Shown: positions 41,867 to 51,038, numbered from the stretch's first letter. The stretch is DNA of 64,000 bases from Bacillota bacterium (GCA_023459795.1 JAEWSP010000018.1:65901-129900); one strand, 5' to 3'. The notes: generated by a model not told the origin, from the sequence alone. Made by a program: numbers and translations.

Positions 41867-43977
41867 CAGATAAAGACATAACGAATGTGGATTTTGCCCT
41901 GACGACTGATCCGGACAAAATGGTAGCTGCCGAAACGAAGGTCGGGGAAGTCGAAGGCCAGCAGATCTCCGATTCCGACTTTTCCCTGGTTCAGCAGAAC
42001 ACGAAGATCCATGACCAGAAGTTCACGACGAAGCCGACGACATTCTTCAAGGATGCCATCCATCGTTTTTCCAAGGATCATTCCGCTATTATCGGCGGCG
42101 TCATCCTCGGTCTTCTCTTTGTCTTGGCTATCCTTCTTCCGATCCCGGGTGTGATTCCTTATCAGGTCGGTGTCAACTACAGCTCGACCGTGGAAGCAAA
42201 CCTTCCTCCGAAGATCCACAGTGCCGGAAACGGCAACTGGGATGGTACCAGATGGTATAAGAACCAGTCCTGGCCTTATGAGACGGAAGAACAGAATCCG
42301 GATTATTTCTATTCCGACACCACTGCGGACAGCAGTGCTGTCATCCGTGTTGCCAACGTCCAGAACACCTATACGACCGGAAAGCCTGTCGATGGTATCG
42401 GCGGTTTTGCCGCTATCACGAAGACCTCCAACAATGCCAACTTCCTTTCCGAAGCCTATGATTTCGATTTCCAGAACGATTACAAGATGACTTATGTCCT
42501 TGGATTCAAGGAAGGCCAGACTTATTCCGCTGATGCCAAGTATTCCGTCATCCTCCGTTACGGAGCTAGCAAGACTACAGTAGAACTGGAATCGACTCCG
42601 ATTGCAACCGATGGCACCGGGCTTCCGGAAAAGGCAATTGCCCCGAGTGAAGGCGGAACTATCGCCACTCTGAAGGCGGTTACCGTCGACTATACCAAGC
42701 TTGTCCTGGATTATGCCGCCAAGAACGCGAAGCTTCAGGCCGCTCTCGACAAGGGAGAGAATGTTCTTTCCCAGTCCTCGGTCGGACTTCTTATTTCCGG
42801 AACCAGCGGCGTTGAGGAAAAGCTCTACGTCAAATCCCTCAACCTCACTACGAATAGTCCAGAGAACAGCGATGACTGGCTGGAGATGAAGGCTCTGTCT
42901 TTCGACAGCGCCTGCGAGATGCTTAACCGCAAAAAAGACGAAGACGGAAACTGGTCGAGCAGTACGAATGGTTTCCAGGCAGAGGACGTCAAGATCCGCC
43001 GTTGCGACATTCTCTATGATATGTATACGATCAGCTACGGAAAGGTCCGGAATACAGCTATTCCGGAAGCCACCATCCAGAGCTGGATCGATGACGGCTA
43101 TATCAACTACGATGTAAACAAGCCGACTCTCAACAAGGATATCCGTACGGAAAAGGGCAAGGAGAGCAACGAAGTCTATGTCTACTCCATCCAGTCCCAG
43201 ACCAAGGATTCCATGAAGGATGATGAAGGAAAAGATATCACCTATAACAAGTTCACCTGCACCGTTATCGAGTACAAGATGCTTGGCTATTCTTCCTTCC
43301 CGGTCCATCTCTTCGGCACCGATGACAAGGGAAGAGATGTCCTTAAATACAGCTTTTCCGGTCTCCGAACCTCTCTTCTTCTCGGCGTCATCGTTGCTCT
43401 CATCAACATCACCTTCGGTCTTATCTGGGGTTCCATCTCCGGCTACTTCGGCGGCTGGACCGACCTTGCCATGGAACGTATCGTCGAAGTCCTCTCCGGC
43501 ATTCCGTGGATCATTCTGATGACCGTCATCTCCATCAAGCTGGGAAGCTCCGCTTTCTCCTTCGGTCTGGCACTCTGCCTTACCGGATGGATTGGAACGG
43601 AATCAGTAACCCGAGAACAGTTCTACCGATACAAGGACAGGGAATATGTCCTGGCAGCAAAGACTTTGGGAGCCAAGTCCCCTCGTCTTATCTTCCGCCA
43701 CATCCTTCCGAACGCTATCGGGACTATCATCACTTCCTCCGTTCTTATCATTCCTTCCACGATCTTCTCGGAAGCAACCATTGCTTTCTTAGGCCTCGGA
43801 TTGAAGAATGTCGCCTCTCTCGGCGTCATCCTCTCCACTTACGAAGGCTCTGTTTCTTCCTATCCGTATCAGATGGCCGTCCCTGCCGTCATCATCTCTC
43901 TCCTAATGATTTGCTTCAACCTCTTCGGCAACGGTCTTAGAGACGCTTTCAACCCGTCTCTGAAAGGCGCCGAATAA
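41863..43977 (+). CDS. oppC: Oligopeptide ABC transporter permease OppC with a ~390-residue extracytoplasmic insertion
   Basis: OppC usually has about 300-350 residues; this one has 704. After a polar N-terminus and the first membrane helix (about residues 70-92, IIGGVILGLLFVLAIL) comes a soluble domain up to about residue 480. The protein then returns to the standard sequence at FGTDDKGRD (Phe at 484), with five more helices and the EAA loop (AAKTLGAKSP). The inserted domain is rich in Thr, Ser, Asp and Tyr, looks beta-structured, and should lie outside the cell next to OppA. It may act as a docking or second substrate-binding domain. The gene starts inside the oppB stop (ATGA), and oppD begins 2 bases after its end. 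Confidence 0.9.
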   Translation: MTDKDITNVDFALTTDPDKMVAAETKVGEVEGQQISDSDFSLVQQNTKIHDQKFTTKPTTFFKDAIHRFSKDHSAIIGGVILGLLFVLAILLPIPGVIPYQVGVNYSSTVEANLPPKIHSAGNGNWDGTRWYKNQSWPYETEEQNPDYFYSDTTADSSAVIRVANVQNTYTTGKPVDGIGGFAAITKTSNNANFLSEAYDFDFQNDYKMTYVLGFKEGQTYSADAKYSVILRYGASKTTVELESTPIATDGTGLPEKAIAPSEGGTIATLKAVTVDYTKLVLDYAAKNAKLQAALDKGENVLSQSSVGLLISGTSGVEEKLYVKSLNLTTNSPENSDDWLEMKALSFDSACEMLNRKKDEDGNWSSSTNGFQAEDVKIRRCDILYDMYTISYGKVRNTAIPEATIQSWIDDGYINYDVNKPTLNKDIRTEKGKESNEVYVYSIQSQTKDSMKDDEGKDITYNKFTCTVIEYKMLGYSSFPVHLFGTDDKGRDVLKYSFSGLRTSLLLGVIVALINITFGLIWGSISGYFGGWTDLAMERIVEVLSGIPWIILMTVISIKLGSSAFSFGLALCLTGWIGTESVTREQFYRYKDREYVLAAKTLGAKSPRLIFRHILPNAIGTIITSSVLIIPSTIFSEATIAFLGLGLKNVASLGVILSTYEGSVSSYPYQMAVPAVIISLLMICFNLFGNGLRDAFNPSLKGAE

Positions 43978-43979
43978 CC

Positions 43980-45896
43980 ATGGCAAACGAAAATAAAAAG
44001 CCGGCGGTTCTTTCGGTTAAGAACCTGAAGATTTCCTTCAAGACGGACGAAGGGCTTGTCCACGCCGTCCGTGGTGTTTCCTTTGATCTCTACAAGGAAG
44101 AGACTCTCTGCATCGTCGGTGAGTCCGGTTCCGGCAAGTCTGTTACCAGCAAGACGATTATGGGCATTCTTCCGGCTTCTGCCGTCATCGAAGACGGAGA
44201 AGTCCTCTATCAGGGAGAAGATCTCACCAAGATCGGGGAATCCGAATTCCATCGTATCCGCGGACACGAGATCGGCATGATCTTCCAGGATCCGTTAAGC
44301 TCCCTCAATCCGATCATGAAGGTCGGCAAGCAGATTACGGAAGCCATGATGGTCAACAAGAATCAGATCAAGAGACGTTTCAATGAACTGACTTCGAAGG
44401 AAGAAGCTGCTTACCGCAACTGTGCCGTCAGGAAGAAGGCAGCTATTGCCAAGGCTAAGGAAGCGGTCGTCAATTCCGACCTCTCCTTTGATGACCAGAT
44501 CAAGGCTCTGCAGATGCCGATCTACGATATGAAGAACGAGAATGCAGCTAAGCAGGCTACTGCCAATGCTGCTCTTTCCAAGAAGAGAAGAACCCTTGCC
44601 GACCTCAAGTCCGTGCTTGTCAGCAATGCCCGGAAGGAAGCCAAGGACAAGGGTGAGAAGTCCGATAAGATCGATGTTACCCTGGATCCCACTTACGTGA
44701 AGGCTCAGGGAGAGTACAACGCTCTTCTAAGACAGCTGACCGGAGAAGCGGACAAGAGAGAAATCGATCTCAATGCTTTGAAGGATGAGACCGGCAAGAA
44801 GGTCAAGGTTCTGGAAGACAAGAAGAAGGAAGAGCATATCCGTCTTTCCCGTCTTATCGCTCCTGTCAAACGTCAGGCTAAGGCCCAGTACGACCACGAC
44901 TATCCGATTGCCAAGGCTGCTTTGGAGATGAAGAAGGACGAGGCCAGGGAACAGATTGCTTCTTGGAAGGCAGCTATCGACAAGGACCATGAGAAGAAGG
45001 CCGGTGCCTTGCTTAAGGAAAAGCAGGAAGCGGAAGCCAAGTACAGTCAGATGCTTGCCAACCTCGAGAAGCAGGCTTTCTCTTCCGAGACGCTTAAGGA
45101 AGAGGCTCTGAACAGAGTCAAATCCGAACAGCAGGAATCCTTGGACCGGATCAATCTCCGGATCGAGGAAGAGAACATGGATTATCAGGCAAACTTCACC
45201 ATCACGAAGAAGTTTGCAAAGAACTATGCCCTCAAGATCATGAAGGAAGTCGGAATCCCGCAGCCGGAACAGAGATACAACCAGTATCCGTTCGAGTTCT
45301 CCGGCGGCATGAGACAGCGTATCGTCATCGCTATCGCTTTGGTTTCTAACCCGAATGTCCTTATCTGCGATGAACCGACGACTGCCCTGGATGTCACTAT
45401 CCAGGCTCAGATCCTGGAGCTCATCAATACTTTGAAGAGGGAGCGTCATATGTCTGTCATCTTCATCACCCACGATCTTGGCGTTGTCGCCAATATGGCC
45501 GACCGTGTCGCTGTCATGTATGCCGGCAGGATCGTCGAAGTCGGAACGGCGAACGAGATCTTCTATGATCCCCGTCATCCGTATACATGGGCGCTTCTGT
45601 CCTCCATTCCGGATCTTGACTCCTCGGAGAAGCTGGATGCTATTCCGGGAACGCCGCCTTATCTTCTCAATCCTCCCAAGGGCGATGCCTTTGCTCCTCG
45701 TAACAAGTATGCTCTTGCCGTCGATTTCAAGGTTCAGCCTCCGTACTTCAAAATCACTCCGACCCACTATGCTGCCACCTGGTTACTGGATCCTAGAGCA
45801 CCGAAGGTTCAGAAGCCGAAGATCGTGACCGAGAGAATCAAGGCTTCCTTGAAGAAAGCGGGAATAGACAATGTCTCAGAATTGGAAGGCAAATAA
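43980..45896 (+). CDS. oppD: Oligopeptide ABC transporter ATPase OppD with a ~260-residue coiled-coil insertion
   Basis: OppD hydrolyses ATP to power peptide uptake. Walker A (GESGSGKS, about residue 47) and the Q-loop (MIFQDPLSS, near 101) are standard. The signature EFSGGMRQR appears only near residue 438, instead of about 75 residues after the Q-loop. The extra 260 or so residues (about 125-405) are a Lys-, Glu- and Ala-rich coiled coil inserted in the helical subdomain. Walker B (VLICDEPTTALD), H-loop (FITHDLG) and the C-terminal oligopeptide-specific part with PYLLNPPKG follow. The total is 638 residues against a usual 330-360. It overlaps oppF by 26 bases. Confidence 0.92.
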   Translation: MANENKKPAVLSVKNLKISFKTDEGLVHAVRGVSFDLYKEETLCIVGESGSGKSVTSKTIMGILPASAVIEDGEVLYQGEDLTKIGESEFHRIRGHEIGMIFQDPLSSLNPIMKVGKQITEAMMVNKNQIKRRFNELTSKEEAAYRNCAVRKKAAIAKAKEAVVNSDLSFDDQIKALQMPIYDMKNENAAKQATANAALSKKRRTLADLKSVLVSNARKEAKDKGEKSDKIDVTLDPTYVKAQGEYNALLRQLTGEADKREIDLNALKDETGKKVKVLEDKKKEEHIRLSRLIAPVKRQAKAQYDHDYPIAKAALEMKKDEAREQIASWKAAIDKDHEKKAGALLKEKQEAEAKYSQMLANLEKQAFSSETLKEEALNRVKSEQQESLDRINLRIEEENMDYQANFTITKKFAKNYALKIMKEVGIPQPEQRYNQYPFEFSGGMRQRIVIAIALVSNPNVLICDEPTTALDVTIQAQILELINTLKRERHMSVIFITHDLGVVANMADRVAVMYAGRIVEVGTANEIFYDPRHPYTWALLSSIPDLDSSEKLDAIPGTPPYLLNPPKGDAFAPRNKYALAVDFKVQPPYFKITPTHYAATWLLDPRAPKVQKPKIVTERIKASLKKAGIDNVSELEGK

Positions 45897-47160
45897 CGGT
45901 ATCGGCCGGAAGGTCACGACAGATCCGGAACTGGAGAAGAACGGTGTTCTTGTCTCCGTCCGTCATCTGAAGATGTTCTTCCCGATGCTGAATCATCAGA
46001 AGCTGAAGGCCGTTCATGACGTCTCTTTCGACGTCAAGAAAGGCGAATGCTTTGGTTTGGTCGGTGAATCCGGATGCGGAAAGACGACGACCGGCAGAAG
46101 CATCATCCGTCTTTACCCCATCACTTCCGGAAGCGTCTACTTCAAGGGCCAAAGAATCAATGCCGGAAGCCGCTGGAACGAGAAGGAAATTAAATGGTCC
46201 AAGATCAAGGGCCAGAACAAGATAAGGGAGATCCGTCAGAAGGAAGCAAGCGATCTTTCCGAACTGAATACCCAGACCCAGGAAGAAATCGATAACTACA
46301 ACTCCATGAAGAAGCCGTATGAGGATGAGATCGCCGAGATCAAATCCCATATTGCCGAAACCAAGAAGATCCAGAAGGAGAAGATCCGTCAGATCCGTTA
46401 CGACAATACCCATGTCGATCCATCCCTTATGTCCAAGATGCAGATGATCTTCCAGGACCCGATCGATTCCCTCGATCCCCGTATGACGGTTGAAGACATC
46501 ATTCAGGAAGGTCTTCATATCCAGGGAAAGAGGAACAAGGAAGAAAACCACCAGGCTGCCTGCAAGGTCCTGGAGGAAGTCGGACTGATTCCGGACTACT
46601 GCTCCCGTTATCCGAACGAATTCTCTGGCGGACAGAGACAGCGTATCGGTATCGCCAGAGCCATCGTCATGAATCCGGATTTCCTTATCTGCGATGAGCC
46701 GATCTCCGCTCTGGATGTCTCCATCCGTGCCCAGATCATCAACCTGCTCAACAAGCTCAAGGAAGACCACGGACTGACTCTGATGTTCATTGCCCACGAC
46801 CTTTCCGTCGTAAAATACTTCTGCGACAGGATTGCGGTTATGTACTTCGGCCAGGTCGTAGAACTGACGACCAGCGCTGAGCTGTTCCGTCATCCGCTTC
46901 ATCCGTACACAAGAGCGCTCCTCTCTGCTATCCCCCGTCCGGATCCGCTCTCCGAGAAGAAGCGTAAGAGACTTATCTACAATCCTGCCAAGGAACACGA
47001 CTACAGCCAGGACAAGCCTAAGTTCACGGAAATCCTTCCGGGACACTGGGTCCTTGCCAATAAGGCCGAAATCGAGAAGTACAAGAAGATGATTGTCGAA
47101 GAAGACCGCAAGAATGCGGAAAAGGAAGCCTTCCGTAAAAAGGAAGGAATCGACTACTAA
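45871..47160 (+). CDS. oppF: Oligopeptide ABC transporter ATPase OppF with an ~80-residue insertion
   Basis: This is the second ATPase of the importer, 429 residues (usual 310-340). Walker A GESGCGKTT begins at residue 65, but the Q-loop (MIFQDPIDSLDP) lies near residue 192. That is about 80 residues further than normal, because a charged helical insertion (about 105-185) is placed before the Q-loop, a different site from the OppD insertion. The signature FSGGQRQRIGIARAI, Walker B LICDEPISALD and H-loop FIAHDLS are canonical. The C-terminus is rich in Lys and Glu. It is the last gene of the operon and ends at a terminator. The start ATG lies within the oppD end, giving coupled translation. 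Confidence 0.93.
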   Translation: MSQNWKANNGIGRKVTTDPELEKNGVLVSVRHLKMFFPMLNHQKLKAVHDVSFDVKKGECFGLVGESGCGKTTTGRSIIRLYPITSGSVYFKGQRINAGSRWNEKEIKWSKIKGQNKIREIRQKEASDLSELNTQTQEEIDNYNSMKKPYEDEIAEIKSHIAETKKIQKEKIRQIRYDNTHVDPSLMSKMQMIFQDPIDSLDPRMTVEDIIQEGLHIQGKRNKEENHQAACKVLEEVGLIPDYCSRYPNEFSGGQRQRIGIARAIVMNPDFLICDEPISALDVSIRAQIINLLNKLKEDHGLTLMFIAHDLSVVKYFCDRIAVMYFGQVVELTTSAELFRHPLHPYTRALLSAIPRPDPLSEKKRKRLIYNPAKEHDYSQDKPKFTEILPGHWVLANKAEIEKYKKMIVEEDRKNAEKEAFRKKEGIDY

Positions 47161-47168
47161 AAACAAAG

Positions 47169-47200
47169 ATGGAAGCGGTTACCAACCACTTCCATTTTTT
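47169..47200 (+). terminator. Terminator of the opp operon
   Basis: ATGGAAG (47169-47175) pairs with CTTCCAT (47189-47195), with an inner GG/CC pair, followed by TTTTTTG. Confidence 0.85.
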
Positions 47201-47262
47201 GTTGGATATATAGGAAAATAGAAAAAAGTCAAAAAAACGAATAAAAAAAGTAACAAAACAAG

Positions 47263-47289
47263 ATAGTTTTTTAAAAAAAACTATTTTTG
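47263..47289. terminator. AT-only hairpin, possible second terminator
   Basis: ATAGTTTTTT (47263-47272) pairs with AAAAAACTAT (47275-47284), followed by TTTTT. It lies in a very A-rich stretch (about 47210-47290) between the opp operon and the next lipoprotein gene. The stem is weak in energy terms. Confidence 0.4.
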
Positions 47290-47393
47290 GTCATTCTTTC
47301 GTTTTTGTAAGAATGAAGTTCCTTTTCTTCTCTTTCAAGGGGAAAAAGCATAAATTATAAACAGGATTTTTAAATCCGTGGAGGTTTTTATTT

Positions 47394-49727
47394 ATGAAAC
47401 ACAGAGTATTGGTTTCGCTTCTCTCTCTAACTCTTCTTAGCGGCGGCGCACTAGCCGGCTGCAAGAAGAATACGAATCCTTCTTCCGAGTCTACTTCTGC
47501 CTTCGACAAGTACAATCCGGTTTCTACTGCCAACAAGGATGGAAAGACCATCACCCTTAGCCAGACTGCCCTGACTTTATCTGTCGGCAAGACTTCTGTT
47601 CTTGCTACCACTCTCTCGGATGGCTTTTCTGGTGCCATCACCTGGGGTTCTTCGGATGATGCTGTTGCCACTGTTGCCGCTAACGGCAAGGTGACTGCTG
47701 TTGCCGGCGGTGTCTGCAAGATTTCCGCTTACCTGGATGGTGCAGCTGCTGTTTGCGATGTCACTGTCATCTCCGGAACGATCGCTTTCAAGGGTGAGAG
47801 CACTCTCGAAGTCGGCGCCGAGCTTCTGATTCAGCCGACCGTCACTTCCGGACTTAAGGATCACACCATGAATTTCTCCTTCCCGGAAGACAAGGCCGAA
47901 GAGTATAAGAAGCTTGTTACCCTTCCGACCAAGGTTGCCGGCGTAATCGGTATCACCATCAAGGGCAAGGCAGAAGGCACGGCCAAGATCCATGCTTGCA
48001 TGGCTGCTGATGAGAATGTCGGAATCGACATCACTGTCACCGTCATCGCTGCCAAGCCGACCGTTTCCCAGTTCTTCGAAGGCTTCACTGCCAAGAACTA
48101 CACCATCGAGTCCAAGCTTGTCTCCGAAGAGGATTTCGATGATGATTCCTTCGACGTCAAGACAGCTGAATCCGCTAAGTATAAGACCGCTTCTGGCGAA
48201 AGCGCCTATGTCTACAATGGCAAGAGAACCGAAAAGGCTATCACTTCCCAGCTCAATGGTTCCGATATCTGGAAAAAGGCCGGAATCGCTGTCGACAAGA
48301 ACGGATATGCCGGTTATCTCCTTCGCGATGAAACCTCTGGTGCTATCACTGCTGATCCTACTGGTCGTATTGTTACGGACAACGGATTCCCGGGTGCCGA
48401 TGATTTTGATGGCGACAAGGAGACCTTCTCTTCGTCTCCGATGTTTGAAGGCATCAATGCCATAAATCCGGATTGGGCTTCCGGCATCGAAAAGTCTGAC
48501 AGCAACACTTACGAGATTTCCTTTGATGGAACTAATGATGACTACCTTGATTTCGAGACAGTTTACACCCTTTGGAATATCTTCGATCCTGTTGGAGCTA
48601 ACTCCATTAGTGGTGAATCTGTAACCCTTGGCACTATTGCCCAATCTGTCAAGATCACCCTCAAGATTGTTGATAGCAAGGATATCATCGTCAAGCTTTC
48701 TTCCGATGCTATAACTCTTGGAACCGACACGAAGTATCGTGTTATGGGCTTTATCAAGGATATCGGCACCACTGCCCAGGCTGCAGACTATGCTGCTGCT
48801 GCCGGCAATGCCGATCTGGAATTTGCTCTTCCGGCTCTGAATAGCGAGATTGCCTACGTCAAGGGTGTCTATGATTCCTTTGGCAGTTACATTGACTATC
48901 AGAACAGCGGTATGAAATACACCACAGCAGCCGGTGCTACCGGAACTGTTCCTTACAACAATATCATCACTCCGGATTATATGTATTTCGGTGCTTATGA
49001 TGATACGTTCCGTGCCGAATACCTTAAGGATGCCGGCACTGCTTTCCCTGCCACCAACTATGGTACCGTCTATTATGTGAATTCCACCGATAACAAGGTT
49101 CATTTCGCTTCTGTCGACAACTCTTCCGCTACTTATTCCATTGTTGCTGGTACTGATGCTGTCCTTACATTAAAGGATTCAAGCGGAAACGTCGTTAATG
49201 ATGCAAGCGGAAACCCGGTCGTACCTACTTGGAACGATGGCGGAAGTTACGACGTTTATCAGGGAAACCATATCGGAGATTCCTACTTCAATACCGATGG
49301 TAACGGAGTTGCCTGGTATCTTCTTTCCGACGAAGCTGAGCTTCAGGGATTCAAAGATTACACCACTAAATACCATCACACTAGCGCAACTACTGCTCTT
49401 GATTCTGCGACCAAGGACCTGGCTGGAATGGAGTCTATGAAGGACCTTGCTGATTACTGCATCGACAACAATCTCGGCAATATTGCTAGTGCTGCTACCA
49501 AGGCTGACTACTCTGGCGGATGGTTCGGTATGAGCATCGATACTACCAAGGATGCAACAACCGGTTCTATTACTTCTGCCGATATTACTCTTGCTCTTAC
49601 TCCGAACTGGGGCAATTATTCCTTCCCGGATGGTTTGGTTGGCGCTGAGTATCACAGCTTAGGAGCTGCCAAGGATGCTGCTCTTGAGACTGCTCTTGGC
49701 ACTACCTATGTCAAGCACGCTGCTTAA
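47394..49727 (+). CDS. Lipoprotein with Ig-like (BIG2-type) domains
   Basis: The 777-residue surface lipoprotein has a signal peptide and lipobox (GGALAGC). One clear bacterial Ig-like group 2 domain (about 55-135) carries the hallmark pattern ITWGSSDDAVATVAANGKVTAVAGG, and a second, weaker beta domain follows (about 135-225). The remaining 550 residues, rich in Thr, Ser, Asp, Ala and Tyr, match no family I recognise. GGAGG precedes the ATG, and a TATAAA-type -10 lies about 35 bases upstream. Its length and its place after the opp operon could suggest a second substrate-binding or adhesion protein. No enzyme motif is seen. A strong terminator follows, so it is transcribed alone. Confidence 0.75.
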   Translation: MKHRVLVSLLSLTLLSGGALAGCKKNTNPSSESTSAFDKYNPVSTANKDGKTITLSQTALTLSVGKTSVLATTLSDGFSGAITWGSSDDAVATVAANGKVTAVAGGVCKISAYLDGAAAVCDVTVISGTIAFKGESTLEVGAELLIQPTVTSGLKDHTMNFSFPEDKAEEYKKLVTLPTKVAGVIGITIKGKAEGTAKIHACMAADENVGIDITVTVIAAKPTVSQFFEGFTAKNYTIESKLVSEEDFDDDSFDVKTAESAKYKTASGESAYVYNGKRTEKAITSQLNGSDIWKKAGIAVDKNGYAGYLLRDETSGAITADPTGRIVTDNGFPGADDFDGDKETFSSSPMFEGINAINPDWASGIEKSDSNTYEISFDGTNDDYLDFETVYTLWNIFDPVGANSISGESVTLGTIAQSVKITLKIVDSKDIIVKLSSDAITLGTDTKYRVMGFIKDIGTTAQAADYAAAAGNADLEFALPALNSEIAYVKGVYDSFGSYIDYQNSGMKYTTAAGATGTVPYNNIITPDYMYFGAYDDTFRAEYLKDAGTAFPATNYGTVYYVNSTDNKVHFASVDNSSATYSIVAGTDAVLTLKDSSGNVVNDASGNPVVPTWNDGGSYDVYQGNHIGDSYFNTDGNGVAWYLLSDEAELQGFKDYTTKYHHTSATTALDSATKDLAGMESMKDLADYCIDNNLGNIASAATKADYSGGWFGMSIDTTKDATTGSITSADITLALTPNWGNYSFPDGLVGAEYHSLGAAKDAALETALGTTYVKHAA

Positions 49728-49754
49728 GCACTAAGCAACTGAGAGACTAACAAG

Positions 49755-49786
49755 ACAGGAACCCTAAAAAGGGTTCCTGTTTTTTG
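49755..49786 (+). terminator. Terminator of the Ig-like lipoprotein gene
   Basis: ACAGGAACCC (49755-49764) pairs with GGGTTCCTGT (49771-49780), followed by TTTTTT. Confidence 0.93.
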
Positions 49787-49877
49787 ATTTCCGTTCCTCT
49801 CGGTGTAGTTTTAGAAGGCTAAATATGGTACACTTTTCTTTATACTGGATAGGGGATTTTCCCGAGGAGACAAAGCA

Positions 49878-50036
49878 ATGGAGAAAGAAGGACATACATT
49901 AATTCTTCTTATCTTGATGACTATCGCGGTCATCGTTGTCATTGTTATGCTTGTTCTCTTCCTCAAGAGCTTGTCTGCTCCGGCCGACAGCAGCCAGATT
50001 AGTTCGCCGGTTTCTCTTGTCTGTAGTCTTCTTTGA
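49878..50036 (+). CDS. Small single-pass membrane protein (52 residues)
   Basis: The ATG at 49878 is preceded by GAGGAG at 8 bases. The frame encodes 52 residues: a short charged start (MEKEGH), a strong membrane helix (about residues 7-29, with ILMTIAVIVVIVMLVLFL), then a Lys and a short polar tail ending at TGA 50036. The next gene starts 18 bases later with its own AAGGAG, so the two form an operon. A TATACT -10 box lies at 49841-49846. Its function is unknown; the Shine-Dalgarno sequence, the helix and the operon position support a real gene. Confidence 0.65.
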   Translation: MEKEGHTLILLILMTIAVIVVIVMLVLFLKSLSAPADSSQISSPVSLVCSLL

Positions 50037-50054
50037 CCGAAAGGAGCTGAGTTT

Positions 50055-50651
50055 ATGGCTATTGAAAGCAATATTCCTTATGTTTCCGTCTGCGATGGAA
50101 AAGGGAAAAGACTAGGTGCAATCGAAGGTGAGGAAAAAGAAGGGAAAGATCCTTTCTTCACCGTCAAGAATTTCGAATTGACGAAAGGGGAAATCCATGT
50201 CGTCGTAAGACGGTATGGAGATGACTATATTCTCCCTAACAAATTCCATAGCCAGTTCGGTATCGATCTGAAAGGCGCCTATGCCATGACCTTCCTTCAG
50301 GTCACGCATCCCAAGAAGGCAATCCAGATCGACGAAGAGACCACTCGTTATGTCTTCAATTCCGATTCCAAGCTTGTCTTCCGCGGACCGGATTCCTATA
50401 AGCTCGGACTCGTGGTTACGATTCCGAATGCCTTCGATCCTGCCAGAATCAATTTCTTCCAGATGGAGATCAAGCGTGCCGGATATAAGTACGGTATGGA
50501 TCAGGTTCTTTGGAATATGGCGGATCAGGAACATCCTGTCCTTGCCGAAGAGCAGGCTGCTATCAAGAAGAAGGAAGACGAGAAGAAGAAGGAAAAGAAG
50601 AATTTCGATACCATTTTCGGCAACTGGTCCGATTCCGGTGACGATAGGTAG
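50055..50651 (+). CDS. Soluble protein of unknown function with Lys/Glu-rich tail
   Basis: The 198-residue protein shows no signal peptide or membrane helix and matches no family I recognise. Its first 165 residues look like a mixed alpha/beta domain (GIDLKGAYAMTFLQVTHP, KLGLVVTIPNAFDPARINF). It is followed by a Lys/Glu helix (about 172-186) and a short acidic end. AAGGAG precedes the ATG. It lies 18 bases after the small membrane-protein gene and before a strong terminator, so the two may work together, with the membrane protein as an anchor. Confidence 0.75.
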   Translation: MAIESNIPYVSVCDGKGKRLGAIEGEEKEGKDPFFTVKNFELTKGEIHVVVRRYGDDYILPNKFHSQFGIDLKGAYAMTFLQVTHPKKAIQIDEETTRYVFNSDSKLVFRGPDSYKLGLVVTIPNAFDPARINFFQMEIKRAGYKYGMDQVLWNMADQEHPVLAEEQAAIKKKEDEKKKEKKNFDTIFGNWSDSGDDR

Positions 50652-50662
50652 GAAAAAGAGAG

Positions 50663-50693
50663 GACCAGCGCACTGCGCTGGTCTTTTGTTTTT
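50663..50693 (+). terminator. Terminator
   Basis: GACCAGCGC (50663-50671) pairs perfectly with GCGCTGGTC (50675-50683), followed by TTTTGTTTTT. Confidence 0.93.
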
Positions 50694-50706
50694 GCCCTGA
50701 CTCAGC

Positions 50707-50712
50707 TAGAAT
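50707..50712 (+). promoter_or_regulatory. -10 box 6 bases before the zinc-ribbon gene
   Basis: TAGAAT at 50707-50712 is followed by ATTGAT and the ATG at 50719. There is no Shine-Dalgarno sequence, so a leaderless message is likely. A weak TTTTGT lies 17 bases upstream, within the terminator T-run. Confidence 0.45.
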
Positions 50713-50718
50713 ATTGAT

Positions 50719-51027
50719 ATGAGTAAGAAAAAATTTATTCTATGGATCAGCATCTTAGGAGGGGTCAGCCTTCTTGGGATTCTAGGGGATATCATTCTGA
50801 TTGCCCTGAATCATAATGATGCCCTGAAGGTAGTCTTTACGGCCTTAGGAGCTTTCGGAATAGCTTCCCTTCTTCTCTTCCTTCTCTTTGCCAGGGTTAA
50901 AGAAGAAAACAAGCCGATCGAAGAAAAAGAGAAAGAGGGCAAGGTGACACAGGTATGCCCTAACTGCGGCAAGGAAGTAGATAGTAAGCTTGGCGTCTGC
51001 CCGCATTGCGGGACAAGACTGAAATAG
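50719..51027 (+). CDS. Membrane protein with C-terminal zinc ribbon
   Basis: The 102-residue protein has two membrane helices (about 6-28 and 38-58), then a charged linker of Lys and Glu, and a C-terminal zinc ribbon (CPNCGKEVDSKLGVCPHCG) that should lie in the cytoplasm. Many small bacterial proteins with this layout exist without a known role. The ATG follows a TAGAAT box by 6 bases and lacks a Shine-Dalgarno sequence. The GH3 glycosidase gene starts 11 bases after the stop with an AGGAG in the spacer, so the two are probably co-transcribed. Confidence 0.8.
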   Translation: MSKKKFILWISILGGVSLLGILGDIILIALNHNDALKVVFTALGAFGIASLLLFLLFARVKEENKPIEEKEKEGKVTQVCPNCGKEVDSKLGVCPHCGTRLK

Positions 51028-51038
51028 GAGAAAGAAAC

